Shown here: in pieces, positions 17,954 to 25,350 of the stretch
How the letters are laid out: every line of letters starts with the position of its first letter
How positions within the stretch are numbered: the stretch's first letter is position 1
Assembly: GCA_965224785.1 (NCBI GenBank)
Contig: OZ245062.1
Location: 2,790,001-2,854,000 of the forward strand
DNA from: JALSNL01 sp036479585
GTDB taxonomy: Bacteria > Bacteroidota > Ignavibacteria > Ignavibacteriales > Melioribacteraceae
Direction of reading: 5' to 3'
DNA: 64,000 nucleotides
Position numbers and translations under genes: made by a program
Notes under the pieces: model-generated
Told to the model about the DNA's origin: nothing
Databases searched by the model: none
Seen by the model: only the letters and a program-made list of their open reading frames with translations

Positions 17954-18904
17954 ATGCTTAAATATTTGCTCAGCGTGAACCCTAGAATTTTCAATAAACC
18001 ATTTATTAGTTTCCATACCTCCGCAAACTACTCCGGCTAAGTATAGCCCTTTAATGTTGCTCTCATAAGTTTTCTTATTATGTATAGGTATTCTCTTTTT
18101 ACTTTTATCAAACTTAATTCCAATAGAGTTTAGAAATTTATAATCTGGCTTATAACCAGTCATTGCAAAAACAAAATCATTTTTTATCTTTACTACTTTT
18201 TTTGGTGTTTCAATTTCAACATAATTCTGAGTTATTTTTTTAGCATTAGAATTATAAAAAACTTTAATTTCCTTTTCTTTTATTCTGTTTTCAATATCAG
18301 GTTTTACCCAATACTTTACAACACTATCAATACTACTATTCCTAATAACCATAGTAACTTCGGCACCACGTCTATAAGTTTCCAAAGCAACATCAACGGC
18401 AGAGTTACTTGAACCAATAACTAAAACCTTTTGATAAGCAAACGGATGAGACTCTTTGTAGTAATGAAATACCTTAGGGAGTTCTTCTCCCACAACATTT
18501 AAACGGTTTGGAAAATCAAAATACCCAGTTGCAACTATAACCTTGGAAGTAATGTAGGTTCTAGTTTTTGTTTTAAGTTTAAAATAGTCTTTCTCTTTTT
18601 CAATAGAATTAACAGACTCGTAAGTATTAACTTTTAACTTCCAAGAATCTTTAACTCTCCGAAAATATTCTAAAGCTTCTCTACGTGTTGGCTTATCACT
18701 ATGGGAAATGAATGGAACATCTCCAATCTCTAATCTATCGGAAGTAGAAAAGAAAGTCATATTTATTGGGAAGTTATAAACAGAATTAACGAGAGAACCT
18801 TTTTCAAGAATTAAGTATTTTAATTTTTTCTTAGTGGCTTCAATTCCGCAAGCAAGTCCAATAGGACCAGCACCAATTATAATTACATCAAATTTTTGTT
18901 TCAT
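17942..18904 (-). CDS. ypdA: YpdA-family bacillithiol disulfide reductase-like flavoprotein
   Basis: A 320-residue FAD/NAD(P)H oxidoreductase. The start MKQKFDVIIIGAGPIGLACG (ATG at 18902-18904) puts the FAD-binding GxGxxG at the N-terminus; the open frame extends upstream, but that part is repeat sequence. VLVIGSSNSAVDVALETYRRG (about residue 160) is the NAD(P)H Rossmann motif, and GLYLAGVVCGG near the C-terminus is the second FAD motif. No CxxC redox pair is visible, as expected for YpdA. The family reduces bacillithiol disulfide, a thiol of Bacteroidota, Chlorobi and Firmicutes; that activity is inferred. The symbol rests on family similarity. Confidence 0.82.
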   Translation of the reverse strand: MKQKFDVIIIGAGPIGLACGIEATKKKLKYLILEKGSLVNSVYNFPINMTFFSTSDRLEIGDVPFISHSDKPTRREALEYFRRVKDSWKLKVNTYESVNSIEKEKDYFKLKTKTRTYITSKVIVATGYFDFPNRLNVVGEELPKVFHYYKESHPFAYQKVLVIGSSNSAVDVALETYRRGAEVTMVIRNSSIDSVVKYWVKPDIENRIKEKEIKVFYNSNAKKITQNYVEIETPKKVVKIKNDFVFAMTGYKPDYKFLNSIGIKFDKSKKRIPIHNKKTYESNIKGLYLAGVVCGGMETNKWFIENSRVHAEQIFKHIVK

Positions 18905-18959
18905 AAAACTAGTCTCGTATATATATGCTACACCGATTTGGTTTTTGGATTTTAAAATT

Positions 18960-19051
18960 GTCATCTCGAACACGTCTTTTGGGGAGAGATCTCAAACTCT
19001 ATTTTGTTAGGGGATTTCTCAATCACAAAAAAAGTTCATATTGAAATGACA
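18960..19051. repeat. Dispersed repeat of the GTCATCTCGAAC...GAAATGAC type
   Basis: GTCATCTCGAACACG, GGGGAGAGATCTC, GGGGATTTCTC and GAAATGAC occur in this order between two genes. The same modules appear in reverse orientation at 24834-24895. Together with the 14-kb apart copies this indicates a mobile or expanded intergenic repeat. The repeat extends the ypdA reading frame artificially. Confidence 0.6.
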
Positions 19052-19159
19052 TTTACTAAACACCAAAAACTAATTTCATTTATTTAGATTAACCAAAATC
19101 TTTTAATATTTTAACAAAGTAAATATACTGATATAATCATAATTCAAAATCACCTAAAC

Positions 19160-19669
19160 ATGAAAACTTTTAAATATTCTTTACTTACTAAATTCGTTTA
19201 TCGATATGCAAACATTCCAGCAACTATAATAATAGTGTTATACTTAATTGTCTCGGTAGTGGGAATTATTAGTGATTGGATGTTTATTTTTCCTTTATTA
19301 ATAAATCTAATATTGATATATGTACTCAATAGATTTTATTTGAAGATGTACAAACAATTTCCGTTTAAAATTGAAATAGATAATGAAAAAATGTTGTGCT
19401 CTAATTTTATGCTAAATGACAGAACTGTTCAAATAAATTTAATAGAAGTAGAAAAGATTAATGGAGGCATCTTTTCTGGAAGAGCTTATATGCCTTTATA
19501 TATTATTTGGGAAGGAAAGCAAATTGGTATAAGTCCACATATAAAAGACTACAATAAACTACTTACAATAATTTTAACAAATATTAAAAAAGAATTATAC
19601 GAAGAACTTTTGGAGGAAATTAAAAAGCTTGCTACACCTGTGAAGAGAAAAAAAAAGGATAAGGTTTAA
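19160..19669 (+). CDS. Hypothetical membrane protein, 169 aa
   Basis: I do not recognise a family. Two hydrophobic helices (about residues 18-38 IPATIIIVLYLIVSVVGI and 42-60 MFIFPLLINLILIYVL) are followed by a soluble domain of about 95 residues. This domain contains FKIEIDNEKMLCSNF and YMPLYIIWEGKQIGISPH, suggesting a PH-like or bPH2-type fold, and a basic tail (KRKKKDKV). The topology suggests a small inner-membrane protein with the C-terminal domain in the cytoplasm. It stands alone between a repeat-filled gap and a bidirectional terminator. Confidence 0.6.
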   Translation: MKTFKYSLLTKFVYRYANIPATIIIVLYLIVSVVGIISDWMFIFPLLINLILIYVLNRFYLKMYKQFPFKIEIDNEKMLCSNFMLNDRTVQINLIEVEKINGGIFSGRAYMPLYIIWEGKQIGISPHIKDYNKLLTIILTNIKKELYEELLEEIKKLATPVKRKKKDKV

Positions 19670-19673
19670 AATA

Positions 19674-19705
19674 AAGAAGTTCGGTAAAAATATACCGAAC
19701 TTCTT
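19674..19705. terminator. Bidirectional intrinsic terminator
   Basis: A perfect 13-bp stem: AAGAAGTTCGGTA at 19674-19686 and TACCGAACTTCTT at 19693-19705, with a 6-nt loop. It lies between the convergent genes at 19160-19669 and 19729-20223 and has A/T-rich flanks on both sides. Confidence 0.8.
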
Positions 19706-19728
19706 AATAATATTAAAAACAAAAGATT

Positions 19729-20223
19729 TTATTTAGGAGGATAAACAGCATCTTGCAATGCTTTACCAACTCTAAATCTTACTTTAGTTTTAGCAGGTAT
19801 TACCATAGCCTTACCAGTAGCTGGGTTTCTACCATTACGTTTTTTATACTTTTGAACAAAGAATTTTCCTAAACCAGGAATTGTAAAATCTTTCTTTGCG
19901 TTTTTAGCAACTAACCCAACAAGCTCATCTAAAAAGGTACTTGCAGTTTTTTTAGTAACATCCAAAGAGAATGCTAAGTGATCAACTATATCACTTTTTC
20001 TGTATGACCCTTTAGGTGTTGCTGGTTTTTTTGCAACAACTTTCTTTGCTACAACTTTTTTAACAACTTTTTTTGGAGCTGCTTTTTTAGCTACAACTTT
20101 TTTCTTTGCAACTTTCTTTTTAGCTACAACTTTTTTCTTGATTACTTTTTTAACTACTTTTTTCTTTACAGCTTTTTTTGGAGCTGCCTTTTTCTTTGCA
20201 ACTTTCTTTTTTGCTTTTGCCAT
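19729..20223 (-). CDS. HU-family DNA-binding protein with N-terminal lysine-rich histone H1-like tail
   Basis: A 164-residue fusion. Residues 1-75 are almost only Lys, Ala and Val in repeats such as KKKVVAKK and KKAAPKK, like the C-terminal tail of eukaryotic histone H1 or bacterial H1-like proteins. Residues 76-164 are a complete HU/IHF fold: YRKSDIVDHLAFSLDV, DFTIPGLGKFFVQKYKKRNG, then GRNPATGKAMVIPAKTKVRF with the RNPxTG DNA-intercalating arm. It should bind and compact chromosomal DNA with little sequence specificity, using the tail for extra charge contacts. An AT-rich leader precedes it, and AAAGGATC serves as the ribosome-binding site. Confidence 0.92.
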   Translation of the reverse strand: MAKAKKKVAKKKAAPKKAVKKKVVKKVIKKKVVAKKKVAKKKVVAKKAAPKKVVKKVVAKKVVAKKPATPKGSYRKSDIVDHLAFSLDVTKKTASTFLDELVGLVAKNAKKDFTIPGLGKFFVQKYKKRNGRNPATGKAMVIPAKTKVRFRVGKALQDAVYPPK

Positions 20224-20473
20224 TTCTGATCCTTTTGTTTGTTAGTTAATGAATGCAATGAAAATATAATTATTTTTATATTAAAAAAAAATATTTATTT
20301 TATTTTTTTGAAATAAAAAAGTCTTGCAAAGTACTGCTATTACTATGCTTTATCAGATTAGTAATTTGTAATTTTTATTATCCCTAATGTTCATAGTACT
20401 TTTAGACTTTTGTTACATAAGTTCATTTTTGGTATTTTTATTTTTTATAAAATAATTTGGTGGTTATTTTTAA

Positions 20474-22537
20474 ATGAATGTCTTTTTACAACATATTTTA
20501 TTTTTTAGTTTTCTATTTCTCAATACTTCTTTAAGTAGTACAAAGGTTTTTATCTCCTTTATTGATTCTACTAAAACTACTGTGGTTATTGACTCATCAA
20601 TCACATACGATTCATTAAAAGTAGATTCTACAACTTCCAAAAGGCGAAAGAACGTATTCTCAACTCCAACTGATTCTGTTAAATTTTACAAAAGCATTCA
20701 ATCTTACTTAAGACAAAAAAAACAGATAGACTTTTCGGATTATAAATATACCGGCAATTTAGTTTCACTTCTTCCCTTTAGTTTTCTAAACGACCTTGGT
20801 CATACAGGTTTGCCCAGTGAGCCAAACTTGTATGGATATGGATTTGGGAATTCCTCAATTAGTATAAATGGAATTTCAATTAACAATAGATGGAAGAATA
20901 GTTTTAATTTAAATAATATTCAAACTGAGGGAATTGAGAAAATATCTTTGACTCCTTTACCGAGAGGTTTTCTTTTCAATGTCACTAACAATCCGGCAAA
21001 CTTAAACATAATATTAAATGACACTTTAAAGAATCAACCTATTTCAAGAATAAGATATTATCAAGCTTCAAATAATGAGGCATTTATTGATGCAATGTTT
21101 AGTGCAAGAGTTATCCCACGACTTGCCATTTTATTTAGAGCTACAAATATTAGTACTAACGATAGATATGAAAATACTGAGTTTAATTCTTGGAAAGCAA
21201 ATTTTAAAACAACCTATAAATTTTCTAACAATTACTATGCTTCATTAAATTATGATCACTTAAAATCTCAAACTAGGTTGAATGGTGGAATTGATATTAG
21301 TTCAATTGCAAAACAAACAAATGATTATAAGTCAATTTTATATAACACTACTTTTGCTCCTGTAAATTTTAGTGATAGATATGTAAAAACTACTCAGCAT
21401 AATATTCAAATAAATCTATTAGGAAGAGTGCTTGGGAAAAACCTTTCTAAAATTATTTTTGCCTATGAAAATAACTTAGAGGAGTTCAGACAAAGTGAAA
21501 ACGACCTAGTTGAAGACAGCACGAGAATTTTTAATGATAATAAGTACACGCTGTACAGCTCGCAGTTAGAGCAAGAAATAAATGAAGGGAATATTCATTC
21601 TAAGTTTGTAGCGAGGTTTGAGAATATCAAATTAGATTTACCTAATATTCCCAATATAGAAGATCAAACAAATTATTATGCCTGGCTTTTACTAAATTAC
21701 AAATTACTTAATGGTATAATAACTCCTTCCATTTATGCCAAATCTCTAAACTATGATGGGCAAGTTAAAAATGGTTTTGGGCTTGATATAACGTCACAAC
21801 CACTAAATTATTTAAATTTGTATATTGGATTTTCTACCTTTGGAAAACCTTATTCATTTTTAGAAAAGTATTCTTTACCAATTTCTCAATTCAATAAAGA
21901 ACAAACTATTTCAACATTTTTAACATCTGTAAGTTTTAATTATTTATTTACTAAAACCAGCATCTCATATTTTGAAACTATAAATAATAATGTTCCAGTT
22001 CCTGTATTTTCCAACTCAATTGAACAACTAAGTAATTCTCATATTACATATACATTTACAGATAACTTTTCAAACAAAGGAATTAATTTTTCTTCCAAGA
22101 ATATGTTTTGGAATATTCAAGCAAATGCTAATTTTAATTATTATTTCAATTCAAACTCACAACTTGCTAATGTACCAGAGTATTCTTTGCTTGCTGGGAT
22201 TTATTATGTCGATACATTATTTAATTCAAATCTAAATTTGAAAACTGGCTTCACTTTCTATTTAAATAGTGAAGTTGACTTTAGAGTATATGATTTTCAA
22301 CGTGGACAATCTACAAAATTATATTTGAAGGACAATGTTGCTCAACCCTTTACAACACTTCCACTAAACAATAACAGTAATAGACTAGATTTTTTCTTAG
22401 CAGGAAGAATTCAGGACAAAGCAACTTTCTACTTTACCTTAGAGAATATTTTAGATGATAAATATTATGTCATTCCCTTTTACCCAATGCATCCAAGAGG
22501 TATAAGGATTGGGCTTTCGTGGGATTTCATAAATTAG
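20474..22537 (+). CDS. TonB-dependent receptor-like outer-membrane protein, 687 aa
   Basis: A signal peptide (residues 1-22) is followed by a plug-like region (about 75-175: LGHTGLPSEPNLYGYGFGNSS and ISINGISINNRWKN, then LPRGFLF), then a barrel of about 500 residues rich in aromatic and Asn residues. It ends with ENILDDKYYVIPFYPMHPRG and a terminal strand IGLSWDFIN, as TonB-dependent receptors do. The N-terminal carboxypeptidase-like domain common in Bacteroidota receptors is absent. The substrate is unknown. The stop lies 12 bp before the DinB-family gene on the same strand. Confidence 0.78.
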   Translation: MNVFLQHILFFSFLFLNTSLSSTKVFISFIDSTKTTVVIDSSITYDSLKVDSTTSKRRKNVFSTPTDSVKFYKSIQSYLRQKKQIDFSDYKYTGNLVSLLPFSFLNDLGHTGLPSEPNLYGYGFGNSSISINGISINNRWKNSFNLNNIQTEGIEKISLTPLPRGFLFNVTNNPANLNIILNDTLKNQPISRIRYYQASNNEAFIDAMFSARVIPRLAILFRATNISTNDRYENTEFNSWKANFKTTYKFSNNYYASLNYDHLKSQTRLNGGIDISSIAKQTNDYKSILYNTTFAPVNFSDRYVKTTQHNIQINLLGRVLGKNLSKIIFAYENNLEEFRQSENDLVEDSTRIFNDNKYTLYSSQLEQEINEGNIHSKFVARFENIKLDLPNIPNIEDQTNYYAWLLLNYKLLNGIITPSIYAKSLNYDGQVKNGFGLDITSQPLNYLNLYIGFSTFGKPYSFLEKYSLPISQFNKEQTISTFLTSVSFNYLFTKTSISYFETINNNVPVPVFSNSIEQLSNSHITYTFTDNFSNKGINFSSKNMFWNIQANANFNYYFNSNSQLANVPEYSLLAGIYYVDTLFNSNLNLKTGFTFYLNSEVDFRVYDFQRGQSTKLYLKDNVAQPFTTLPLNNNSNRLDFFLAGRIQDKATFYFTLENILDDKYYVIPFYPMHPRGIRIGLSWDFIN

Positions 22538-22549
22538 AATGTAAATGGT

Positions 22550-23011
22550 ATGAAAAAATATTTTCAAAACTTATTCGAATATAATACTTGGGCAAATAAC
22601 AAAATTATTTCAGCTCTTGAAAAACAAAATGTTAAGGATGAAAAAACTATTGGTATTTTAAGTCATATCATTTCTACACAAGACGCTTGGTTGGAAAGAT
22701 TAAAACAAACTCCTAACTACTCAATGGATATTTGGGAAGTATACTCTTTACAAGAAATAAAAATTCTTTCAAAAAATAGCTCTACTTCTTGGAATAATTT
22801 TCTTCGCAGATTAAACAAAAAAAGATTTAATGATATTTGTGTTTATAAGAATTCCAAAAGGAAAGAGCTTTCAAATACTTTTACTGAAATAGTTGAACAT
22901 GTTATAAGTCATTCAAATTATCATAGAGGACAAATTAATTTCCTTTTGAGTGAAAGTAAACTTGAACCAATTCCAATTGATTACATTTTCTACATTCGAG
23001 AGAAGAGTTAA
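22550..23011 (+). CDS. DinB-family metal-binding protein, 153 aa
   Basis: A four-helix-bundle DinB/YfiT-type protein. The N-terminus has FEYNTWANNKIISALEK, a typical helix 1; ILSHIISTQDAWLERL contributes the first metal-ligand histidine (about residue 43) and HVISHSNYHRGQINFLL the other two (about residues 124-132). Family members are bacillithiol- or mycothiol-dependent transferases or of unknown activity. A YpdA-type gene 3.6 kb away makes a bacillithiol link possible, but this is inference. It probably shares a transcript with the receptor gene 12 bp upstream. Confidence 0.85.
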   Translation: MKKYFQNLFEYNTWANNKIISALEKQNVKDEKTIGILSHIISTQDAWLERLKQTPNYSMDIWEVYSLQEIKILSKNSSTSWNNFLRRLNKKRFNDICVYKNSKRKELSNTFTEIVEHVISHSNYHRGQINFLLSESKLEPIPIDYIFYIREKS

Positions 23012-23016
23012 AAGTT

Positions 23017-23763
23017 TTAAATTTCCGAAATAATTATTGCAGCTGCCGCAGAAACATTTAGCGATTCAACTTTTCCTTTCTGAGGTATTGTTATTTTGTT
23101 ACAAATATTTTTTAACTCATTACTTGGACCGTTGGCTTCATTACCAAATATAATTAAAGATTTCTTTTCCCATTCTATTTCTTTATAATTCTTCCCTTCC
23201 ATATCTGCAATGTAAACTTTGTAATCATTCCCCTTTAGCTCTTCTACTTCCTCAACTAATTTAATATTGTTTAATATATTCAAATTAAAAATTGCTCCCA
23301 TACTTGCCCTTACAACTTTAGGATTATGCACCTCTGCACAGCCTGCACTTAATAAAACACAATCTATTCCAAACCAATCACAAGTACGTAAAATTGTCCC
23401 AAGGTTTCCAGGATCTGAAATATTTTCAAGAGCAACTATTGTCTTAGTTTTATTATACTCTTCTTTATTGGTAGGGTTTTTAAATACTGCAATTATACCT
23501 TGTGGATTTTTAGTAGAAGATATTTTGGAAAAATCAACAGCTGAAATAATATCAATTCGCTTCTTTTGTTTAGTTATTTCAAGTATGAATTTATTTTCAG
23601 TCTTACTGAAGTTTTCAGTTATAAAAATTCTATCACACACAAAACTACTATTTAATCCTTCTTCAACAAGTCGCTTTCCTTCCGCTAAAAATTTACTCTC
23701 AAGCTTTCTATATTTTCTTAACTTTAATAAAGAATAATATTTGATTTCTGATTTTGTAGTCAT
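23017..23763 (-). CDS. TrmH/SpoU-family RNA 2'-O-methyltransferase
   Basis: A 248-residue SPOUT methyltransferase with an N-terminal substrate-binding domain (YYSLLKLRKYRKLESKFLAE, SpoU-sub-bind-like) and a C-terminal knot. Motif 1 is ALENISDPGNLGTILRTCDWF (about residue 110), motif 2 is LIIFGNEANGPS (about residue 205) and motif 3 is VESLNVSAAAAIIISEI at the end. It transfers a methyl group from S-adenosylmethionine to a ribose 2'-OH of rRNA or tRNA; the specific target cannot be told. It converges with the DinB gene, 5 bp apart, and stands alone upstream of tRNA-Thr. Confidence 0.93.
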   Translation of the reverse strand: MTTKSEIKYYSLLKLRKYRKLESKFLAEGKRLVEEGLNSSFVCDRIFITENFSKTENKFILEITKQKKRIDIISAVDFSKISSTKNPQGIIAVFKNPTNKEEYNKTKTIVALENISDPGNLGTILRTCDWFGIDCVLLSAGCAEVHNPKVVRASMGAIFNLNILNNIKLVEEVEELKGNDYKVYIADMEGKNYKEIEWEKKSLIIFGNEANGPSNELKNICNKITIPQKGKVESLNVSAAAAIIISEI

Positions 23764-23858
23764 TTAGATTCAGTATAATATATTAAAAAATATTTAAAAA
23801 ACAATTTAACACATTGCATAGAAAAATAAAAAATATTAACTTTATGTCTTGTAAAAAT

Positions 23859-23931
23859 GCTGGCGTAGCTCAGTTGGTAGAGCAGCTGATTTGTAATCAG
23901 CCGGTCGGCGGTTCGAGTCCGTCTGCCAGCT
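23859..23931 (+). tRNA. tRNA-Thr (anticodon TGT)
   Basis: A 73-nt cloverleaf: acceptor GCTGGCG/TGCCAGC (G7 paired with T66), D-arm GCTCAGTTGGTAGAGC, anticodon arm GCTGA-TTTGTAA-TCAGC with TGT at positions 34-36, and T-arm with GGTTCGAGTCC. CCA is not encoded. An intrinsic terminator follows directly. Confidence 0.97.
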
Positions 23932-23932
23932 C

Positions 23933-23966
23933 AAAAAAAACCCTTCTATTCTTAGAAGGGTTTTTT
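23933..23966 (+). terminator. Intrinsic terminator of tRNA-Thr
   Basis: AAAACCCTTCTA (23937-23948) pairs with TAGAAGGGTTTT (23953-23964) around a 4-nt loop and is followed by TT. It starts two bases after the tRNA. Confidence 0.9.
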
Positions 23967-23973
23967 GTTTTAA

Positions 23974-24051
23974 ATGGTTAGTGAATCTGTAGAATAGCTA
24001 ACTTTTAATCATCCCCAACACTTTCGGGAGGTTCGAGTCTGTCTGCTAGCT
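23974..24051 (+). pseudogene. Decayed second copy of tRNA-Thr
   Basis: From GTAGAATAGCTAACTTTTAAT (23989 on) the sequence aligns base by base with the functional tRNA's GTAGAGCAGCTGATTTGTAAT, with about six substitutions in 26 positions, and the T-arm to the 3' end (GGTTCGAGTCTGTCTGCTAGCT) differs by only two. The 5' arm and anticodon stem have lost pairing. A terminator follows, as after the real gene. A tandem duplication that decayed, or an attachment-site remnant, would both explain it. Confidence 0.75.
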
Positions 24052-24054
24052 AAG

Positions 24055-24089
24055 AAAGCCTTGAAACAATATATTTAGAGGCTTTTTTT
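24055..24089 (+). terminator. Terminator-like hairpin after the tRNA-Thr remnant
   Basis: AAAGCCT (24055-24061) pairs with AGGCTTT (24079-24085), followed by a T-run to 24089. It repeats the tRNA-then-terminator layout. Confidence 0.65.
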
Positions 24090-24109
24090 GGCAAATTAGA
24101 ACCCTGCTG

Positions 24110-24788
24110 ATTTAAAGTAGATTCTACTATGGACTAATAGAACTCACCAAACTTCATTAAAGAAAAACACTCCATCACCCTCTGAGGTATATAAGATAAT
24201 AAAACGAGCTGGATTAAATAGACTAAGTCCAAAGATGCAAAAAAATAAAAAAAGAAATAACAAAGAAGCAATTAGGTGAATTAGGGGCATTTAGACTGTC
24301 ATTATTTTTCATAAAGTATAATTAAGGGAGAAAATAAGTGAAGATAATTAGTATGTCTGATCGACTCCTATAGTAGAATAGCTTGGGTAAAGATAGTAGA
24401 AGATATAAAACCACTGACGGTAATGTTTGCTGTATTACGTTCAATGAATATGCTATCAGAGGAATACAAAATAAAGTTTAAAGAAATATTACCAGATAAT
24501 GGATCAGAGTTTGGAAATAGAAATTCAAGAAAAAAGGAAGAACATCCCTTTGAAAGACTGTTACTTGAGATGGGAATAAAGCATAGATATACAAGACCCT
24601 ACAGACCTCAAACCAATGGAAAGCTAGAAAGGTTTTGGAGAACAATTGAAGATGACTTGCTTAGAAAAACAACATTTTAAATATTAGCAGAACTACAAGA
24701 AGAATTATTACAATACTTATATTATTATAATCACGAACGTCCACATCAAGGAATTGATGGCAAAAAACCAGTGGAATTTTGTCCGTGA
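24110..24788 (+). pseudogene. Broken IS481-type transposase (DDE integrase core)
   Basis: Fragments of one transposase lie in shifting frames. First comes TNRTHQTSLKKNTPSPSEVY...IIKRAGLNRLSPKMQ, then LGELGAFRLS, YDSYSRIAWVKIVEDIKPL, then the longest piece (24423-24680), MFAVLRSMNMLS, LPDNGSEFG with the second catalytic Asp, and TRPYRPQTNGKLERFWRTIE with the Glu. After a stop comes ELLQYLYYYNHERPHQGIDG. The N-terminal HTH region is missing. At least two frameshifts plus a premature TAA mean no active product. No terminal inverted repeats could be found, so it is a relic. Confidence 0.85.
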
Positions 24789-24833
24789 ATTACGTAACAT
24801 TTACAATTTCGAATCCCAACGTTTTTTGCTGGG

Positions 24834-24895
24834 TGAGAAATCTCTCAGCTATATTTGGAGTAAAAGATCTCTCACAAAAAACATGTTCGAGATGA
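24834..24895. repeat. Dispersed repeat, inverse copy of the 18960-19051 element
   Basis: GGGTGAGAAATCTCTC, GATCTCTCAC and GTTCGAGATGAT are the reverse-complement modules of those at 18960-19051. It directly follows the transposase relic and falls in the A/T-rich gap before cas8b. Confidence 0.55.
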
Positions 24896-25350
24896 TAATT
24901 ATTAATAAATCCAAAAACCACTTTTGTTTTACTATATGTAATTGATTAAAGCATAATTTTAATAATAATTATCTTTTTCATTAACGTTTATTTTACATGG
25001 GGAAATGGTAAGTTGTTGTAAACAGAATGGTTAAATAAAAACCCTAATTTTTTACCAAATAGTGTTTCACTAAAAGGTGCATAATAAAACATAAAATATA
25101 TTTTCAATCAGTCTCTGAAACTAATGGATAGACTAATATTCTGTTTCCTATTTCCTTTTCTAATGTCTCCGTTTTTTTATTGTTTAGATTTTAATAAAAA
25201 ATATTCTATATTTAAATTAACAATTCAAAATAAATTATTTCTAACCAGCAGGTAATGAAATGATCTCTTCGCTTTTGAAAAGCATTATTCAACACTACAG
25301 TGTGTTTAATTATGATGACACTCTCGATAATTGATTTATACTAAAGTATT
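24896..25350. other. AT-rich gap upstream of the cas operon; candidate promoter
   Basis: No gene seen. A possible sigma70 promoter is ATGACA (25315-25320), 16 bp, TATACT (25337-25342), which would start the transcript only a few bases before the cas8b ATG at 25351, a nearly leaderless arrangement. ACACTACAGTGT at about 25291 is a short inverted repeat just upstream. Both are weak predictions. Confidence 0.35.

Noticed and set aside
18905..18973. Longer N-terminus for the YpdA-like protein
   Set aside because: The extra 23 residues come from dispersed repeat sequence, and the Rossmann fold begins right after the ATG at 18902-18904.
23267..23737. A 156-codon open frame on the plus strand inside the SpoU methyltransferase
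   Set aside because: It is the antisense shadow of a gene with all three SpoU motifs.
24754..24945. Separate 63-residue gene after the transposase
   Set aside because: It mixes the transposase relic's last codons (in another frame) with the dispersed repeat; no coding character.
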